Shown: positions 1 through 9,185, numbered from the stretch's first letter. The stretch: 46,620 nucleotides of DNA from an uncultured Kiritimatiellota bacterium (GCA_934675625.1 CAKURH010000017.1:1-46620); one strand, 5' to 3'. Numbers and translations are program-made. The notes: a model not told the origin generated them from the letters alone.

Positions 1-992
1 GGCGTGAGGAGGCCGTCCGGCCACCAGCCCTGGTCGAGCGTCCCCATCAGGAAGACCGGCTCGTCGTTGAGGAAGAATCGCAAAATGCCCTTTTTGTCGC
101 GGCGCTTCTCGATCTTGCGCATCCCGAAGTAGCCTTGCACCATGTCCGCGCCGCACGCCGCCGTGAAGCCGTAGAGGTTCGGCGCGTCCGGCGACCAGGG
201 CCGGACGGGCGGCGGCAGTTTCACCGTCACCTCGCCATCGACTGTCGTCCCCTTCACGCCGGCGACCTCGACCGTCACCTCCGGCTTCGCGAACGCCGGG
301 CTGCGGACGTCGAACGCGAGCGTCACCGTCCCCCGGCCGATGTCGGTCGTGACCGTATAGCCGGCGATGTGCGTCTCCGGCACGTTCTCCAGCCACACGG
401 TCTGCCAGATGCCGGAGACGCGCGTGTAGTAGCAGCCCTTCGGCTCGAAGCTCTGCTTGCCGCGCGAGTTGACGAAGTCCTCCGTCGGGTCCCACACGCA
501 GACGGTGAGCTCGTTCGTGCCGTCCGACACGTAGTCGGTAATGTCGAGCGTGAACGGGTTCTGCCCGCCCTCGTGCGGCACGTCCGTCACCTCGCAGTGG
601 CCGACGAAGACCTGCGTGCGGAAGTCGACGCCGCCGAAGTGCAGGAGGATGCGTTCACCGGGACGCTTCGCGCAGACGATCTGCCGCGTGTACCAGAGGA
701 ACTCGTCGGGCTGCAGCAGACGCTCCACGCCCGAAAGCGCGGACTCGATCGCAAACGGCACGCGGATCTTGCCGTCCCATCTCGCCGGACGTCCCGGCGT
801 GTTCGTGACGCTCGTCACGGCGTAGTCCCAGTCGCCGTTCAGGTTCGTCCAGCCGCTGCGCACCATCTGGGGGCGCGGATACTCGCGCCACGCATTCTGG
901 CTCGTCACCTGCTCGCCCCACGGCGTCATCAGCGGCGCTGACGACGAGCAGTAGCCGACCAGCGCCATCGCAAACAGGATTGACAGTTTCAT
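1..992 (-). CDS. Glycoside hydrolase family 2-type enzyme, N-terminal part (runs off left edge)
   Basis: I translated this by hand from the ATG at 992 (preceded by GGAGGTAAAAGC, a good ribosome binding site); the frame is open to base 1, giving 330 residues without the C-terminus. It begins with a short hydrophobic signal-like segment (MKLSILFAMALVGYCSS). The GH2 sugar-binding jelly roll follows, with RSGWTNLNGDWDYAV and later GVDFRTQVFVGH, then an immunoglobulin-like sandwich. The start of the TIM barrel is seen in the sequence FFLNDEPVFLMGTLDQGWWP. The catalytic residues lie outside the window, so the substrate (beta-galactoside, glucuronide or mannoside) cannot be told. It is the last visible gene of an operon with the GH5-like gene (30-base gap) and the BspA-like gene, and is probably exported. 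Confidence 0.85.
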   Translation of the reverse strand, partial: MKLSILFAMALVGYCSSSAPLMTPWGEQVTSQNAWREYPRPQMVRSGWTNLNGDWDYAVTSVTNTPGRPARWDGKIRVPFAIESALSGVERLLQPDEFLWYTRQIVCAKRPGERILLHFGGVDFRTQVFVGHCEVTDVPHEGGQNPFTLDITDYVSDGTNELTVCVWDPTEDFVNSRGKQSFEPKGCYYTRVSGIWQTVWLENVPETHIAGYTVTTDIGRGTVTLAFDVRSPAFAKPEVTVEVAGVKGTTVDGEVTVKLPPPVRPWSPDAPNLYGFTAACGADMVQGYFGMRKIEKRRDKKGILRFFLNDEPVFLMGTLDQGWWPDGLLT

Positions 993-1022
993 GCTTTTAC
1001 CTCCAGACACGTTCATGCTTCG

Positions 1023-3392
1023 TTATCTTCTGACAAGCTCGTAGTTCATCGTCGCGTCGGACGGGTCACGCGCGACGTCGGCGAAGAAGCCGAGGCGGCC
1101 GTCCTGCCAGCGGCTCGGCACGACGCCGCGCCGGTTGCCCGCGCAGTCGAGCGCATAGACTGTCCAGTCGCCCGGCGCGACCGCGAGGAGAATCTCCGCC
1201 CGGCCCTTGCGCATCAGGTGCGGCAGCGAGCCCCAGCGCAACAGCACCGTACGCGAGTCGTCCGCGAACGCCGCGCCCGAATTCTGCACGTCCGTCTGGT
1301 GGCAGACGAGGATGCGCCGCGACGTCGCGAGCGGCTCGGCGTCGACCGCGCTCGCCCACACCGTCGCGGGCGCGCCCCCGATTCGCGCCTCCAGCCGTCC
1401 GGCCTTGACCGTCCCCACCTCGGCGAAGCCGCCGCAGGTGCGGTCGGTCACGATCCGGAGCGAGCCCGTCTCCGCGTCGATCTTCAGCGCGTCCGGGTCG
1501 CCGTCCTTCAGGTCGCCGCGCAGGAATAGGCAGAGCGACGCGCGCTCCCCCGCGAGCGAAAGAGGATCGCCGCTCATGTCGAAGTAGGTCATCGCCTTCG
1601 GGCCGTAGACGCCCTTGATGCCGTGGCTCCACGCGAACCGACAGAGTCCGTCCAGCCCCTCGCGCGCGGCGAGCGCGCCCGTCTCGATGCCGCCGAGGCT
1701 GCGGTAGGCGCCGGGCCCCGCGAAGTTGTATTCCGTAATCACGAACGGCATCGCCTTCCCCATGCGGCGGCGGTTGCCGAGCGCCCAGAAGAGCCCGTGC
1801 CGGTCGCGCATGAGCGGATTCACGTTCATGAGCTCGCTCGGCAACTGCCACTTCTCCTCCAGAAAGTGCGGATGGTCGACGTAGAAATGCTCGTCGGCGT
1901 AGTCGTACTCGTTCGCCCGCACCTCGTCGAACGCGGCGGGGTAGGCGTAGTTGTTCATGTTGGTGAGGAGGATGCGGCTTTTCATTTCCCCACGAATCCA
2001 TCGGGTCATGCGCCGCGCGAAATCGCGCTCGTTCGCGAGCGTCAGCTCCTTGGCGCTGTTGCCCTCGTTCACGAGCGAGTAGAGCGGCATCGCCGGCTCG
2101 TCCGCATAGCGCCGCCCCGTGTGCGGGTTGACGTGCGAGAGGAAGTTCCGCGCGTAGTTGAGGAAGTTCGAGAACGCGCCCGCGTGCGTCTCGACGAGCG
2201 TCTTGAACTCGCGCATGCTCGCGAAGCCGGGCCTGTCGATCCCCATGTCGCGGTAGGCCACCTTGCGCGAGACGTAGAGGTCGGTCGTCATGTAGACGCC
2301 GTGCCGGATGCACGCAGCGACCATCGCGTCGAACTTCGCCATGCCCTCCGGCTTCAGCTCGCCCCGGCTGTCGGCAAGGCCGTTGTCGTGATGATGGAAG
2401 CGGACGGCGTTGTAGCCGATGCGCGCGAGGTTTGCGACGTATCGATCGGCATCCTTCGCGGGCGGGTAGTTCGCGTCGCCCACGAAGTTGACGCCGTAGA
2501 ACCGCTGCCGCACACCGGGGAGGTTCTCGAACTCGAAGTGCCCGTCGCGCACGACGAGCCAGCCGTGCTTTCCGGCAGGCGCGCCATGCGGCACGACCGA
2601 CGAGAAGTCGAGCGCCGAACCGGGCACGGGGTCGTTCATCGCCTTGAGCGGCACCCAGTCGTCGCCCGCCTCGACCACGTACTCGCCGGACGCGTAGGCG
2701 ACGGGCCCCGGCGTCTGGAGGTTGAAGTCCATCGCGAACGCATCGCCCCGGACGAGGCACGGCGCGCGGCCTTTTCCGTCGAAGGAGATCCGCAGCGTGA
2801 AGTTCTCCGCGTCGCCGCCCTTCCACTCGCGGTTGTCCTGAAGGTAGCAGAGCGTCGGCTGCGGGAAGCGCAGCGTCAGCGTGCGCCGTCCCTCCCTGTC
2901 GAACAGCGCGACTGTGCGCACCGTTTCGCGGAAGACGACGATCTTTCCCTTCTCGTAGAGGACGGGAAACGGCTTCTCCGCCTGGCCGTCCAGCACGGCG
3001 CGGCCGCCCGCGTAACGCACCATCGGCAGACGGGCGCAGACGACGGACGCGATCTGCGTGACGCAGGGGGCGACCGTCTCCAGCGCGACCGAGACGTCAA
3101 GCGAGCCGTCGGCGGCGACCTTCGCCGCCGTGCGGCCGAGGAAGTTGGTGCCGTTGTTCGGGTCGCCCGCATTCCACTTTTCGGAGATCCGCCAACGACG
3201 CGAGCCGTCCGCCTCGGGACGGTAGCCGCCATAGGGCGTCCGCGAGATCCAGCCGGGATAGAAGACTGTCGGCACGAGCCGCACGTCCGCATCCGGGACG
3301 AGAATGCGCCCCATCGGCGCGAGCCGCACGACGTCCGCCTGCGCGGCAACCGCCGCGCAGCAGATTCCAATGAGGACAGCAACTGATTTCAT
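1023..3392 (-). CDS. Secreted clan-A glycoside hydrolase, GH5-like TIM barrel
   Basis: 789 residues with a signal peptide (MKSVAVLIGICCAAVAAQA). Residues 20-290 look like beta-sandwich carbohydrate-binding or accessory domains. A (beta/alpha)8 barrel spans about 290-640: it starts at RQRFYGVNFVGDANYPP and contains YNAVRFHHHDN. The likely acid/base Glu is in LVNEGNS (about residue 442) and the likely nucleophile Glu is in FVITEYNF (about residue 553). That spacing and order are as in clan GH-A, such as GH5. A beta-rich C-terminal domain follows. The substrate is unknown. It sits 21 bases after the BspA-like gene and 30 bases before the GH2 gene, so it is probably co-transcribed with them. The upstream ribosome site is weak. 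The exact GH family (GH5 subfamily, GH2-related or unassigned) is not settled. Confidence 0.75.
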   Translation of the reverse strand: MKSVAVLIGICCAAVAAQADVVRLAPMGRILVPDADVRLVPTVFYPGWISRTPYGGYRPEADGSRRWRISEKWNAGDPNNGTNFLGRTAAKVAADGSLDVSVALETVAPCVTQIASVVCARLPMVRYAGGRAVLDGQAEKPFPVLYEKGKIVVFRETVRTVALFDREGRRTLTLRFPQPTLCYLQDNREWKGGDAENFTLRISFDGKGRAPCLVRGDAFAMDFNLQTPGPVAYASGEYVVEAGDDWVPLKAMNDPVPGSALDFSSVVPHGAPAGKHGWLVVRDGHFEFENLPGVRQRFYGVNFVGDANYPPAKDADRYVANLARIGYNAVRFHHHDNGLADSRGELKPEGMAKFDAMVAACIRHGVYMTTDLYVSRKVAYRDMGIDRPGFASMREFKTLVETHAGAFSNFLNYARNFLSHVNPHTGRRYADEPAMPLYSLVNEGNSAKELTLANERDFARRMTRWIRGEMKSRILLTNMNNYAYPAAFDEVRANEYDYADEHFYVDHPHFLEEKWQLPSELMNVNPLMRDRHGLFWALGNRRRMGKAMPFVITEYNFAGPGAYRSLGGIETGALAAREGLDGLCRFAWSHGIKGVYGPKAMTYFDMSGDPLSLAGERASLCLFLRGDLKDGDPDALKIDAETGSLRIVTDRTCGGFAEVGTVKAGRLEARIGGAPATVWASAVDAEPLATSRRILVCHQTDVQNSGAAFADDSRTVLLRWGSLPHLMRKGRAEILLAVAPGDWTVYALDCAGNRRGVVPSRWQDGRLGFFADVARDPSDATMNYELVRR

Positions 3393-3413
3393 TCCGTGTT
3401 TTCCGTGGTAAGA

Positions 3414-6062
3414 CTATCGAATAAGCAGCAACACGCCCTTGCGCGCAAACGGGCTGTCGCGATGGCAGACCCAGGCGCGCACGCCGTCCGCGCCGTCCGG
3501 CCCGCGCCAGACGCCCAGCACCGTCTCGCCCGCCGGCGCGGCGGCCTGTTCCGCCTCCATCGGCGCGGCGAGATACGGGGCCTGTCCCCAGCCGTAGGCG
3601 TCCGAAGCGTAGACGATAACTGGCGATTCTGCCGTCGCGCTCGCCAGAATCACCGCAAAGGCGTCCGCGCTCACGACATGGCCAAGGAACGTAACGGCCT
3701 TCAGGTTCGGCAGGTCGGCAAAGGCGTTCTCGCCCACAACGAGACCGCGCGCGGCGTTGAGAACGAGATTCGTGATGTCGGAGGCCTGAAACGCGCCGGT
3801 CTTGATCTCGGTCACGCGCGACTTCGAGGCGCCATGTCCGAGCCAGGCCTCGTCCAGGGCGTTGGTCTGGAACGCGCAGGGACTGATCACCGACACCGAC
3901 GGCAGCTTCAGCGAGCCTTTCAGCCACGCCTTGCGTCCGTTGGCCTTGTAATCCTTGTTCATGTTGTTGTTCGTGCCGGAGCCGAACGTCTTGACGCCAT
4001 CCAGCTTCCACCAGCCGACATCCGTCTCGGACACGCGCGTGCCGTAGAACAGGCCGTCAATCGTGTAGGGGAAAGTCCACGCCGGGCAACGAAAGACGAC
4101 ATGCCGCAGGTTCTTCTGGTCGGCAAAGAACCAGGAGCATGGGCCGCCCGTCGCCGTCGGCTCGTCAAAGACAACCGACTCGTACGTCGCGCGCACCGTC
4201 TTGTCGGACGCGTGGAAGAGCTGCGCGGCCTCCACCGCCGCCAACGTGCCGGGCGTGACGAGCACCCGCGCGCCGGGCACCACGTCCGTGGCCGAGGACG
4301 ACAGGGCCGACTTCTTCGCGCCGAGACTGACGATCTTGTAGGCGAGACCTGCCGCGTCCGTGATCGAGCCGCCGAGGTCGAGGATGCCGTCGCCCGTGTT
4401 GTCGGGCGCAGAAAGCGAACAGGCCGCGCCGCGTCCGAGCGTCAGTTCGCGCGTCGCCGGGTCGACCGTCACCTGAATGCGGAAAACGCCGTTGTCCAGG
4501 ACCGCCTTTGTCGCGTCCGCGTCGTCTGCCGTCAGCGCCCACGGACGCGTAAAGCGCACGAACACCCAGTTCGCGTGGAACGGATCGGCCTCGCGCACGA
4601 CAAGCGTCGCATCCGCACATTGTCCGTCCGGCACGTCGCCATACCAGCCCGCGAACGTCGCGCCCGCCGCCGGACGCGCCGTCAGCGACAGCGCGACGTT
4701 GAACGGCGCCGCATCGTCTATCACAAATTCGCCGGCCTCGACCGTGCCCTGCGCCGCGTCGAAATCGAACGTGCCGACCCACGAGCTGACGCGGTCGGAC
4801 ACGGCGAGATACTGCGTCCGGGTACAGCGGAACACGTTGGCGGCGACCGTGCCGATCACGATCGGCCCGGCAGGATTCGCTTCACGATAGGCGCGAATCT
4901 CATCGCCCGTCCAGCGCATGAAGTCGCCGCTCGCCGCGAACGGCGCAAGGAAGTCCGCCCACGCCGCCGACGGCGGCACGACGAAAGTGACGCATTTCTC
5001 TTTGTCCCCCGAAAAGACAACTGTTGCGGCCGTCGCAAAGTTCGGCGGCGCCCCAGTGAATTCAACACGACGCAGGCCTGTCCAGTTATAGAACGCCTGA
5101 TTCTCAATTCGGTTGATGACGGCAAGACCAAGGACTAGATTCGTCGGCCCTGTTAGCCAACCGCAGGACCCACCCTCCAACACCTTGACAGAACGTGACT
5201 CCGCTCCCAGGCGAACTTCACGATAGCCAGGATACATATCGCCAATCGCATATGACCCGATTGTCTCGACGGCCGGCAGGTTCAAGAGACCGCTCCAATT
5301 TCGCTTGCCCATCGAATTGCCGGCGACGTTTGTCACAGAAAGGAAACTATCCTCTGCAAACGAGCCAGTCGATTTTGGAAAGCCATCTTCCTTCTTCTCT
5401 TGCAATGCCCATTCCTCAATGGCCGTCGCCTTGGGAACGCGAATGAACCAGTTCACGTCGCCTTTCGTGCGCGGCGTCAAATGCTTTTTGAGTCTGCCCG
5501 TGATGTTCGGCTCGTCAATTGTGAGGGACGTGTAATCAGCCACGCTTTCGCTGACGACTGCACCACTTGAATCAACGGTCTGCCCTTTAAACCACGGCTC
5601 CACGTCACCGACGAGCGTGCCCGGCGTGATAACCGCCGAGGCCGTGCCGCGCGTCGCATCCGCGCCCAAGGCATTTTCCTCGATTGCGGCAATCGTCCAC
5701 GTTTCCGATTCGACTGCGCCGGAGACCGTGCCGCGCAAGTCTAGCGTCGAGCCTGCGGCCGGGTCGGTCAGGTAGGCGTTCTCCGCCGTGCCGCGTCCGA
5801 CAATCTTCAATGTGTGCGCCTCGGCGTCAACAACATTCACGGCGAGCGCCCATTCGCTTCCGTTCGTGATGCAGGCGATTCCCGTCTGAGGGCTGTCCGT
5901 CGCGTCTGCCGCGAAATACCGCCAACTTTGGGCAAGGCTGTCTATCGAAAGCATACACAACCCAACCAACAGGGCTGCAGACTTAAAGCAGCCCGCAATC
6001 TGCCCAACCCGAACGCGCGGACTTCTCGCATGTGGTTTTCCATTAAGTTCCCCCGTTATCAT
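3414..6062 (-). CDS. BspA-like leucine-rich-repeat surface protein with internal duplication
   Basis: 882 residues from the ATG at 6062. A longer reading from a GTG at 6110 is possible but adds 16 residues before the signal peptide. The hydrophobic export segment is KSAALLVGLCMLSIDSLAQS. The body holds two related halves (about 60-440 and 540-880). Each starts with a LDLxGxV/I beta segment and an xTPGTL segment and then runs into BspA-type (LRR_5) repeats such as TDIKTGAFQASDITNLVLN-like strings (see TEIKTGAFQASDITNLVL). A linker around 415-540 resembles the InlB B-repeat-like glycine/aromatic segment (GATFAGWYGDVPDG). Proteins of this family are cell-surface or secreted and often bind ligands; no enzyme motif is seen. 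It is the first gene of the operon with two glycoside hydrolases, so a glycan-capture role is possible but not shown. Confidence 0.7.
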   Translation of the reverse strand: MITGELNGKPHARSPRVRVGQIAGCFKSAALLVGLCMLSIDSLAQSWRYFAADATDSPQTGIACITNGSEWALAVNVVDAEAHTLKIVGRGTAENAYLTDPAAGSTLDLRGTVSGAVESETWTIAAIEENALGADATRGTASAVITPGTLVGDVEPWFKGQTVDSSGAVVSESVADYTSLTIDEPNITGRLKKHLTPRTKGDVNWFIRVPKATAIEEWALQEKKEDGFPKSTGSFAEDSFLSVTNVAGNSMGKRNWSGLLNLPAVETIGSYAIGDMYPGYREVRLGAESRSVKVLEGGSCGWLTGPTNLVLGLAVINRIENQAFYNWTGLRRVEFTGAPPNFATAATVVFSGDKEKCVTFVVPPSAAWADFLAPFAASGDFMRWTGDEIRAYREANPAGPIVIGTVAANVFRCTRTQYLAVSDRVSSWVGTFDFDAAQGTVEAGEFVIDDAAPFNVALSLTARPAAGATFAGWYGDVPDGQCADATLVVREADPFHANWVFVRFTRPWALTADDADATKAVLDNGVFRIQVTVDPATRELTLGRGAACSLSAPDNTGDGILDLGGSITDAAGLAYKIVSLGAKKSALSSSATDVVPGARVLVTPGTLAAVEAAQLFHASDKTVRATYESVVFDEPTATGGPCSWFFADQKNLRHVVFRCPAWTFPYTIDGLFYGTRVSETDVGWWKLDGVKTFGSGTNNNMNKDYKANGRKAWLKGSLKLPSVSVISPCAFQTNALDEAWLGHGASKSRVTEIKTGAFQASDITNLVLNAARGLVVGENAFADLPNLKAVTFLGHVVSADAFAVILASATAESPVIVYASDAYGWGQAPYLAAPMEAEQAAAPAGETVLGVWRGPDGADGVRAWVCHRDSPFARKGVLLLIR

Positions 6063-6189
6063 GAATGAATTTCTTTCTTTGCAGTTCCGCGCCCACCTTA
6101 CAAAAGGCACAGTCGCCGGGCGCAGAAAAGGAACGGCGTGCCTTCACATCGATGTTCTGATTGAGGCATCGCCAAACGCCCTGTAAAAA

Positions 6190-6548
6190 ACACGGAATAG
6201 AAAGACACGCCGCGTGTGACCGACACGCGACGCATCTTACATATTCGGCTTTTTACTGAAGATTGGCGATTTTCAATCAAAGCCAAATACGCAAGAGTGC
6301 GTACGCCTCGCGGGCCTCGGATGGGTTTCCGCGAGTCCTTCTCCTTTCGGCCCAGTGTGCAGCCGCAGGTAAAGGTTTTGCCGTCGGTTCTTCTGGAATC
6401 GGGCCCGCGAATCAGATTGCGATTCGACAGGCCTTGTTTCCGCCCAAACCTTCAGCCGGTGGCTGACGTCTGTGCCCGTCAGCCGTTTCAAAGAGCCATC
6501 CGACCTTGCGGTCGTCATCGGGCAAGGCACATCCCGTCCGATGAAATC
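6190..6548 (-). ncRNA. Candidate structured RNA (leader or independent small RNA)
   Basis: The minus strand downstream of a near-consensus promoter folds extensively. The stems seen by eye are 6523-6528 with 6431-6436 extended by 6520-6522 with 6443-6445; an arm 6501-6505/6510-6514 closed by a GCAA tetraloop; an arm 6461-6468/6477-6484 (8 perfect pairs); a hairpin 6408-6413/6421-6426; a long-range 9-bp stem 6308-6316/6402-6410; and a 7-bp hairpin 6211-6217/6223-6229 followed by a U-rich stretch with six Us at 6185-6190. The last could be a terminator, which would make a transcript of about 350 nt; otherwise this is the leader of the BspA-like gene. I do not recognise it as RNase P RNA, tmRNA, SRP RNA or a familiar riboswitch. 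Confidence 0.35.
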
Positions 6549-6555
6549 AGCGTGA

Positions 6556-6585
6556 ATTATACCACGTTCAGACGAAGCCCGTCAA
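6556..6585 (-). promoter_or_regulatory. Sigma-70-type promoter, TTGACG-18-TATAAT with extended -10
   Basis: On the minus strand the -35 box TTGACG (6580-6585), an 18-base spacer and the -10 box TATAAT (6556-6561), preceded by TGG, form the best promoter match in the window. The predicted start is near 6548. The next start codon is about 490 bases away (6062), so a long leader or a separate small RNA is expected. Confidence 0.6.
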
Positions 6586-6869
6586 ATCGGGCGAGGAAGC
6601 GACCAGAGAAAATTGCTTTCGCTGAACACGGAGAAAATGGAGGTTTGGAGGCACGGAGTCCTTTTGGCTCTCCGCGACTCCGTTCCTCATTCGCCTCGCG
6701 GGCCCTTGCGGGCAGTTCGCTGCGCTCACTGTCGCTTTGCGACCTTCCCTACGAAACGCTGCGCGTTTCTTCGGCGCATGTGTTCAGCGTCGCAGACCCT
6801 TCGACCGCATGCATCTCCACGAAGGACAAAAGGCTGTTTCTCTGCGCCCTCCCTGTGCCCTCTCTGAGG
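6586..6869. other. Intergenic stretch, no gene recognised
   Basis: Between the promoter at 6556-6585 and the MATE stop codon I see no convincing coding frame on either strand; the open frames overlap MATE sequence antisense or lack ribosome sites. The segment has alternating CTCGCGGGCC/CTGCGCTCACTGTCGC-like low-complexity runs and phrases such as CCTCCCTGTGCCCTCTCTG, similar in style to the degenerate repeats near 9000. The phrase GTTCCTCATTCGC recurs at about 28233. Confidence 0.4.
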
Positions 6870-8066
6870 CTAAGATTTAAGGGGAAGGATCGCGTAGACG
6901 GCCACGGCGGCTTCGGCGAACGGAATCGCCCACCAGAGCGCCGCACCGCCGAAGAGAGTCGGCAGCACGAGAATCAGCGCACCCGAAACGACCAGTCCGC
7001 GCGCCAGCGAGACGACGAACGAAATGCGCGGCTGCAGCGTCGCCTGGAAGTAGTAGGTCGAGAACACGTTGAATGGCAAGAAGACGAACGCCAGCGCGTA
7101 GGTGCGGATGATGCCGGGCGCGACCGCCAGCACCGTGTTCGTCGGACGCATGAACAGACGCACGAAGGCATCGGGCGCGGACATCAGCAGGGCAAGCCAG
7201 ACGACGCTGATGAGAATCGACGTCCAGACCGAATACCGCAGGGTCTGCGCGACGCGGCCGAACGCCCCGGCGCCGTAGTTCTGCGAAAGGATCGGCTGCG
7301 CCGCCTGTCCCACGCCATAGCCGCAGCACTGCACGAACGTGCCGACCATCACGATCACGCCATAGACGGCCAGCTCGTCCGTGCCGAGATACTTGAGAAT
7401 TTGGCGGTTGAACAGCACCGTGAGGACGCCCATCGCGATGTCGATGAGGAAGACGGAAAAGCCGACCTCCACGATCTTGCGCGAAAACAGGACGGGCGCA
7501 AGCGGCTGGTTCAGCCGCAAGGTGTTGCGGCGGCGGAAGAAGTGCGAGGCCATGACGAGGATGGCGATAGCCTCGCCAATCACCGTCGCGAGGCCCGCGC
7601 CGAAGATGCCCATGTCGCAGGTAAAGACGAAGAAGTAGTCGCCGAAGACGTTGAAGACGCCGCCCGCGAGCACGCCCAGCGTAGCCAGCTTCGGATTTCC
7701 GTCGTTGCGCAAGAACGCCATCAGGATGTTCGCGAAGATGAACAGCGGCACGCCCCACTTGACGGGCACCAGATAGCGATGGGAGAGGTCGAGCAGTTCC
7801 CCTTCGCCGCCGAACAGGCGAATGAGCGGCGTCTCGAAGAAGAAGAGTCCGATGGCGGACGCGATTGAAAGCACAACGCCCATCAAGAGCGCGGCGCTGA
7901 AGTAGCGGTTGGCCGGGGCGGTCGAGACGCGCGCACCGCGCCGGACGGCGTAGAGGACCGAGCCGCCGATGCCCGCGAGCAGCCCTAGCGAGAAGAGAAG
8001 GTTCCAGATGGGCGCGATGATGGCCATTGTGGCGACGCCAAGCGGGCCGTGGTACTGGCCGACCAC
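6870..8066 (-). CDS. MATE-family multidrug/Na+ antiporter, 5'-truncated (likely non-functional)
   Basis: 398 residues of a typical MATE protein: MVGQYHGPLGVATMAIIAPI near the start, about 11 membrane helices, an internal pseudo-repeat, and GYGVGQAAQPILSQNYGAG in the second half, as in this family. Family members are usually about 440-460 residues and begin with a helix 40-50 residues upstream of the VGQY motif. Here that helix is missing: the frame is closed by a TGA four codons before the GTG at 8066, and none of the three frames upstream (8067-8261) encodes a hydrophobic helix. There is no ribosome site before the GTG; an ATG at 8027 is an alternative. I see no other disruption. It was probably truncated by deletion or by the rearrangement that placed the next gene upstream, so it is best treated as a probable pseudogene of a drug/metabolite exporter. 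Confidence 0.8.
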   Translation of the reverse strand: MVGQYHGPLGVATMAIIAPIWNLLFSLGLLAGIGGSVLYAVRRGARVSTAPANRYFSAALLMGVVLSIASAIGLFFFETPLIRLFGGEGELLDLSHRYLVPVKWGVPLFIFANILMAFLRNDGNPKLATLGVLAGGVFNVFGDYFFVFTCDMGIFGAGLATVIGEAIAILVMASHFFRRRNTLRLNQPLAPVLFSRKIVEVGFSVFLIDIAMGVLTVLFNRQILKYLGTDELAVYGVIVMVGTFVQCCGYGVGQAAQPILSQNYGAGAFGRVAQTLRYSVWTSILISVVWLALLMSAPDAFVRLFMRPTNTVLAVAPGIIRTYALAFVFLPFNVFSTYYFQATLQPRISFVVSLARGLVVSGALILVLPTLFGGAALWWAIPFAEAAVAVYAILPLKS

Positions 8067-8261
8067 GACGGCGTGTCAAGGGGGCTGATAAACGTTCGCA
8101 AAAAGATAATCCGCTCCCTGCTGGAGAAACAGCCGTCCGCATCATTGGCCCATCGCGCGTGTTCTGTCGCTTGCCGACGTGCGGCGCGCTTCGGGGCGAA
8201 AGCAAACGATTGACTATCGGTCGCTGGGCGATAGACCGTTCCCGAACGAGGGGACGCCGCG

Positions 8262-8951
8262 TCAGAAGCCGTTCGGGTGGGCCTCGGCCCAGGCTTTCTG
8301 CGCCGCGCGGCGGCCGGTCATGAACGCCCGCTCGTCCGCGCGCTTCCGCAGAATCTCCGCATGCCGCGTCTTCCATTCTTCGTCCGAATACGGATCGACC
8401 TGCACGATGACTTCGTTCAGGCGGATGCCGCACATGAGGAAGAGCCACTGGACACGTCCGACAACCTCGTCCAGGCTCGCAAAGTTTGGTCTGAGCGTCC
8501 CCGCCGCCAAGGCGTCCGCAATCGGCGCGGATTCCGCCGGACAGCCCAGCCAGTCGAGTTCGCCCGCCGCCTGCAACGCGGCAAAGACGCCGGGCTGTGC
8601 GGCGATGAGCCGCGCCGAGACGATGGCGAACAGGCTCTCCCACGACGTGACCCGCTCGCGCACGCCGTCCAGGCTGATCTGCACGGGACGAAAGGCGACC
8701 AGTTTCGCGGCGGGCGCGACGAGCGTCATCGTCCGCAGACGCTCCGAGCGGTTGCGGGCCTGAAAGGCGCGGGCTTCGGGCCCGAACGCACGAAAGTAGG
8801 CGTTGGGGTTCGCAAGCCACGTCGCGACCTGTTCTGCGTAGTCGGCCTCGGCCTGGTCAAACGGCTTCACCGGGCAAGTCGAAGCCCTGTCAACAGCCGG
8901 TCGCGCGACTGCGCGGCTGTCTCGCATAGTTCCCCTGTCATCAGATGTCAT
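8262..8951 (-). CDS. Hypothetical protein, function unknown
   Basis: 229 residues from the ATG at 8951, which has an AAGGA ribosome site 8 bases upstream. The frame is open further upstream, but that part runs into the degenerate repeat at 8996-9180 and is unlikely to be translated. I do not recognise the family. The sequence is soluble-looking and mostly helical, with a charged C-terminal helix rich in Arg, Lys and Glu (EEWKTRHAEILRKRADERAF) and a central Ala/Leu-rich segment. No signal peptide, membrane segment or catalytic motif is visible. It is followed downstream by the truncated MATE gene. Confidence 0.6.
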   Translation of the reverse strand: MTSDDRGTMRDSRAVARPAVDRASTCPVKPFDQAEADYAEQVATWLANPNAYFRAFGPEARAFQARNRSERLRTMTLVAPAAKLVAFRPVQISLDGVRERVTSWESLFAIVSARLIAAQPGVFAALQAAGELDWLGCPAESAPIADALAAGTLRPNFASLDEVVGRVQWLFLMCGIRLNEVIVQVDPYSDEEWKTRHAEILRKRADERAFMTGRRAAQKAWAEAHPNGF

Positions 8952-8995
8952 GTCATTTTTCCTTTTTGCTTTTTGAAATTCTTCGGGGGAAATAA

Positions 8996-9180
8996 GACTC
9001 AGAAGACGCAGGAGACGCACAGGACAGGCAAGACGCATAGGACACTGATGACGCAAACGACCGTCTGCTCTCGCCCCTGTGTCGCGTACTTCTGTGCCCC
9101 CTGCCTTGTGCGGTCCCTGCGTCTTCTGCGTCCTTCATATGTCCTGCTTGTCCTTCCCGTCATCTGCGTCCTCTCGGCGC
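8996..9180. repeat. Degenerate GACGCA/TATGTCCT inverted-repeat element, left copy
   Basis: The left arm (8996-9055) is built of irregular AGACGCA and AGGACA units. The right arm (about 9105-9175) is made of their complements (CCTGCGTCTTCTGCGTCC then CATATGTCCTGCTTGTCC), so the element is an imperfect long palindrome. It ends just before the stop codon of the four-helix-bundle gene. A related copy lies at 9893-9990 on the other side of that gene. No coding frame fits it. Confidence 0.55.
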
Positions 9181-9185
9181 GACGT

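Noticed and set aside
1623..3386. Long plus-strand open frame opposite the GH5-like gene
   Set aside because: It is the antisense shadow of a well-supported hydrolase; its translation is Arg/Val/Asp-rich with no recognisable motif or ribosome site.
6190..6548. RNase P RNA, tmRNA, SRP RNA or a hammerhead ribozyme
   Set aside because: The diagnostic conserved strings (for example GAGGAAAGUCC, the tRNA-like ends of tmRNA, the SRP GNAR loop region, CUGAUGA...GAAA) are absent or wrongly spaced.
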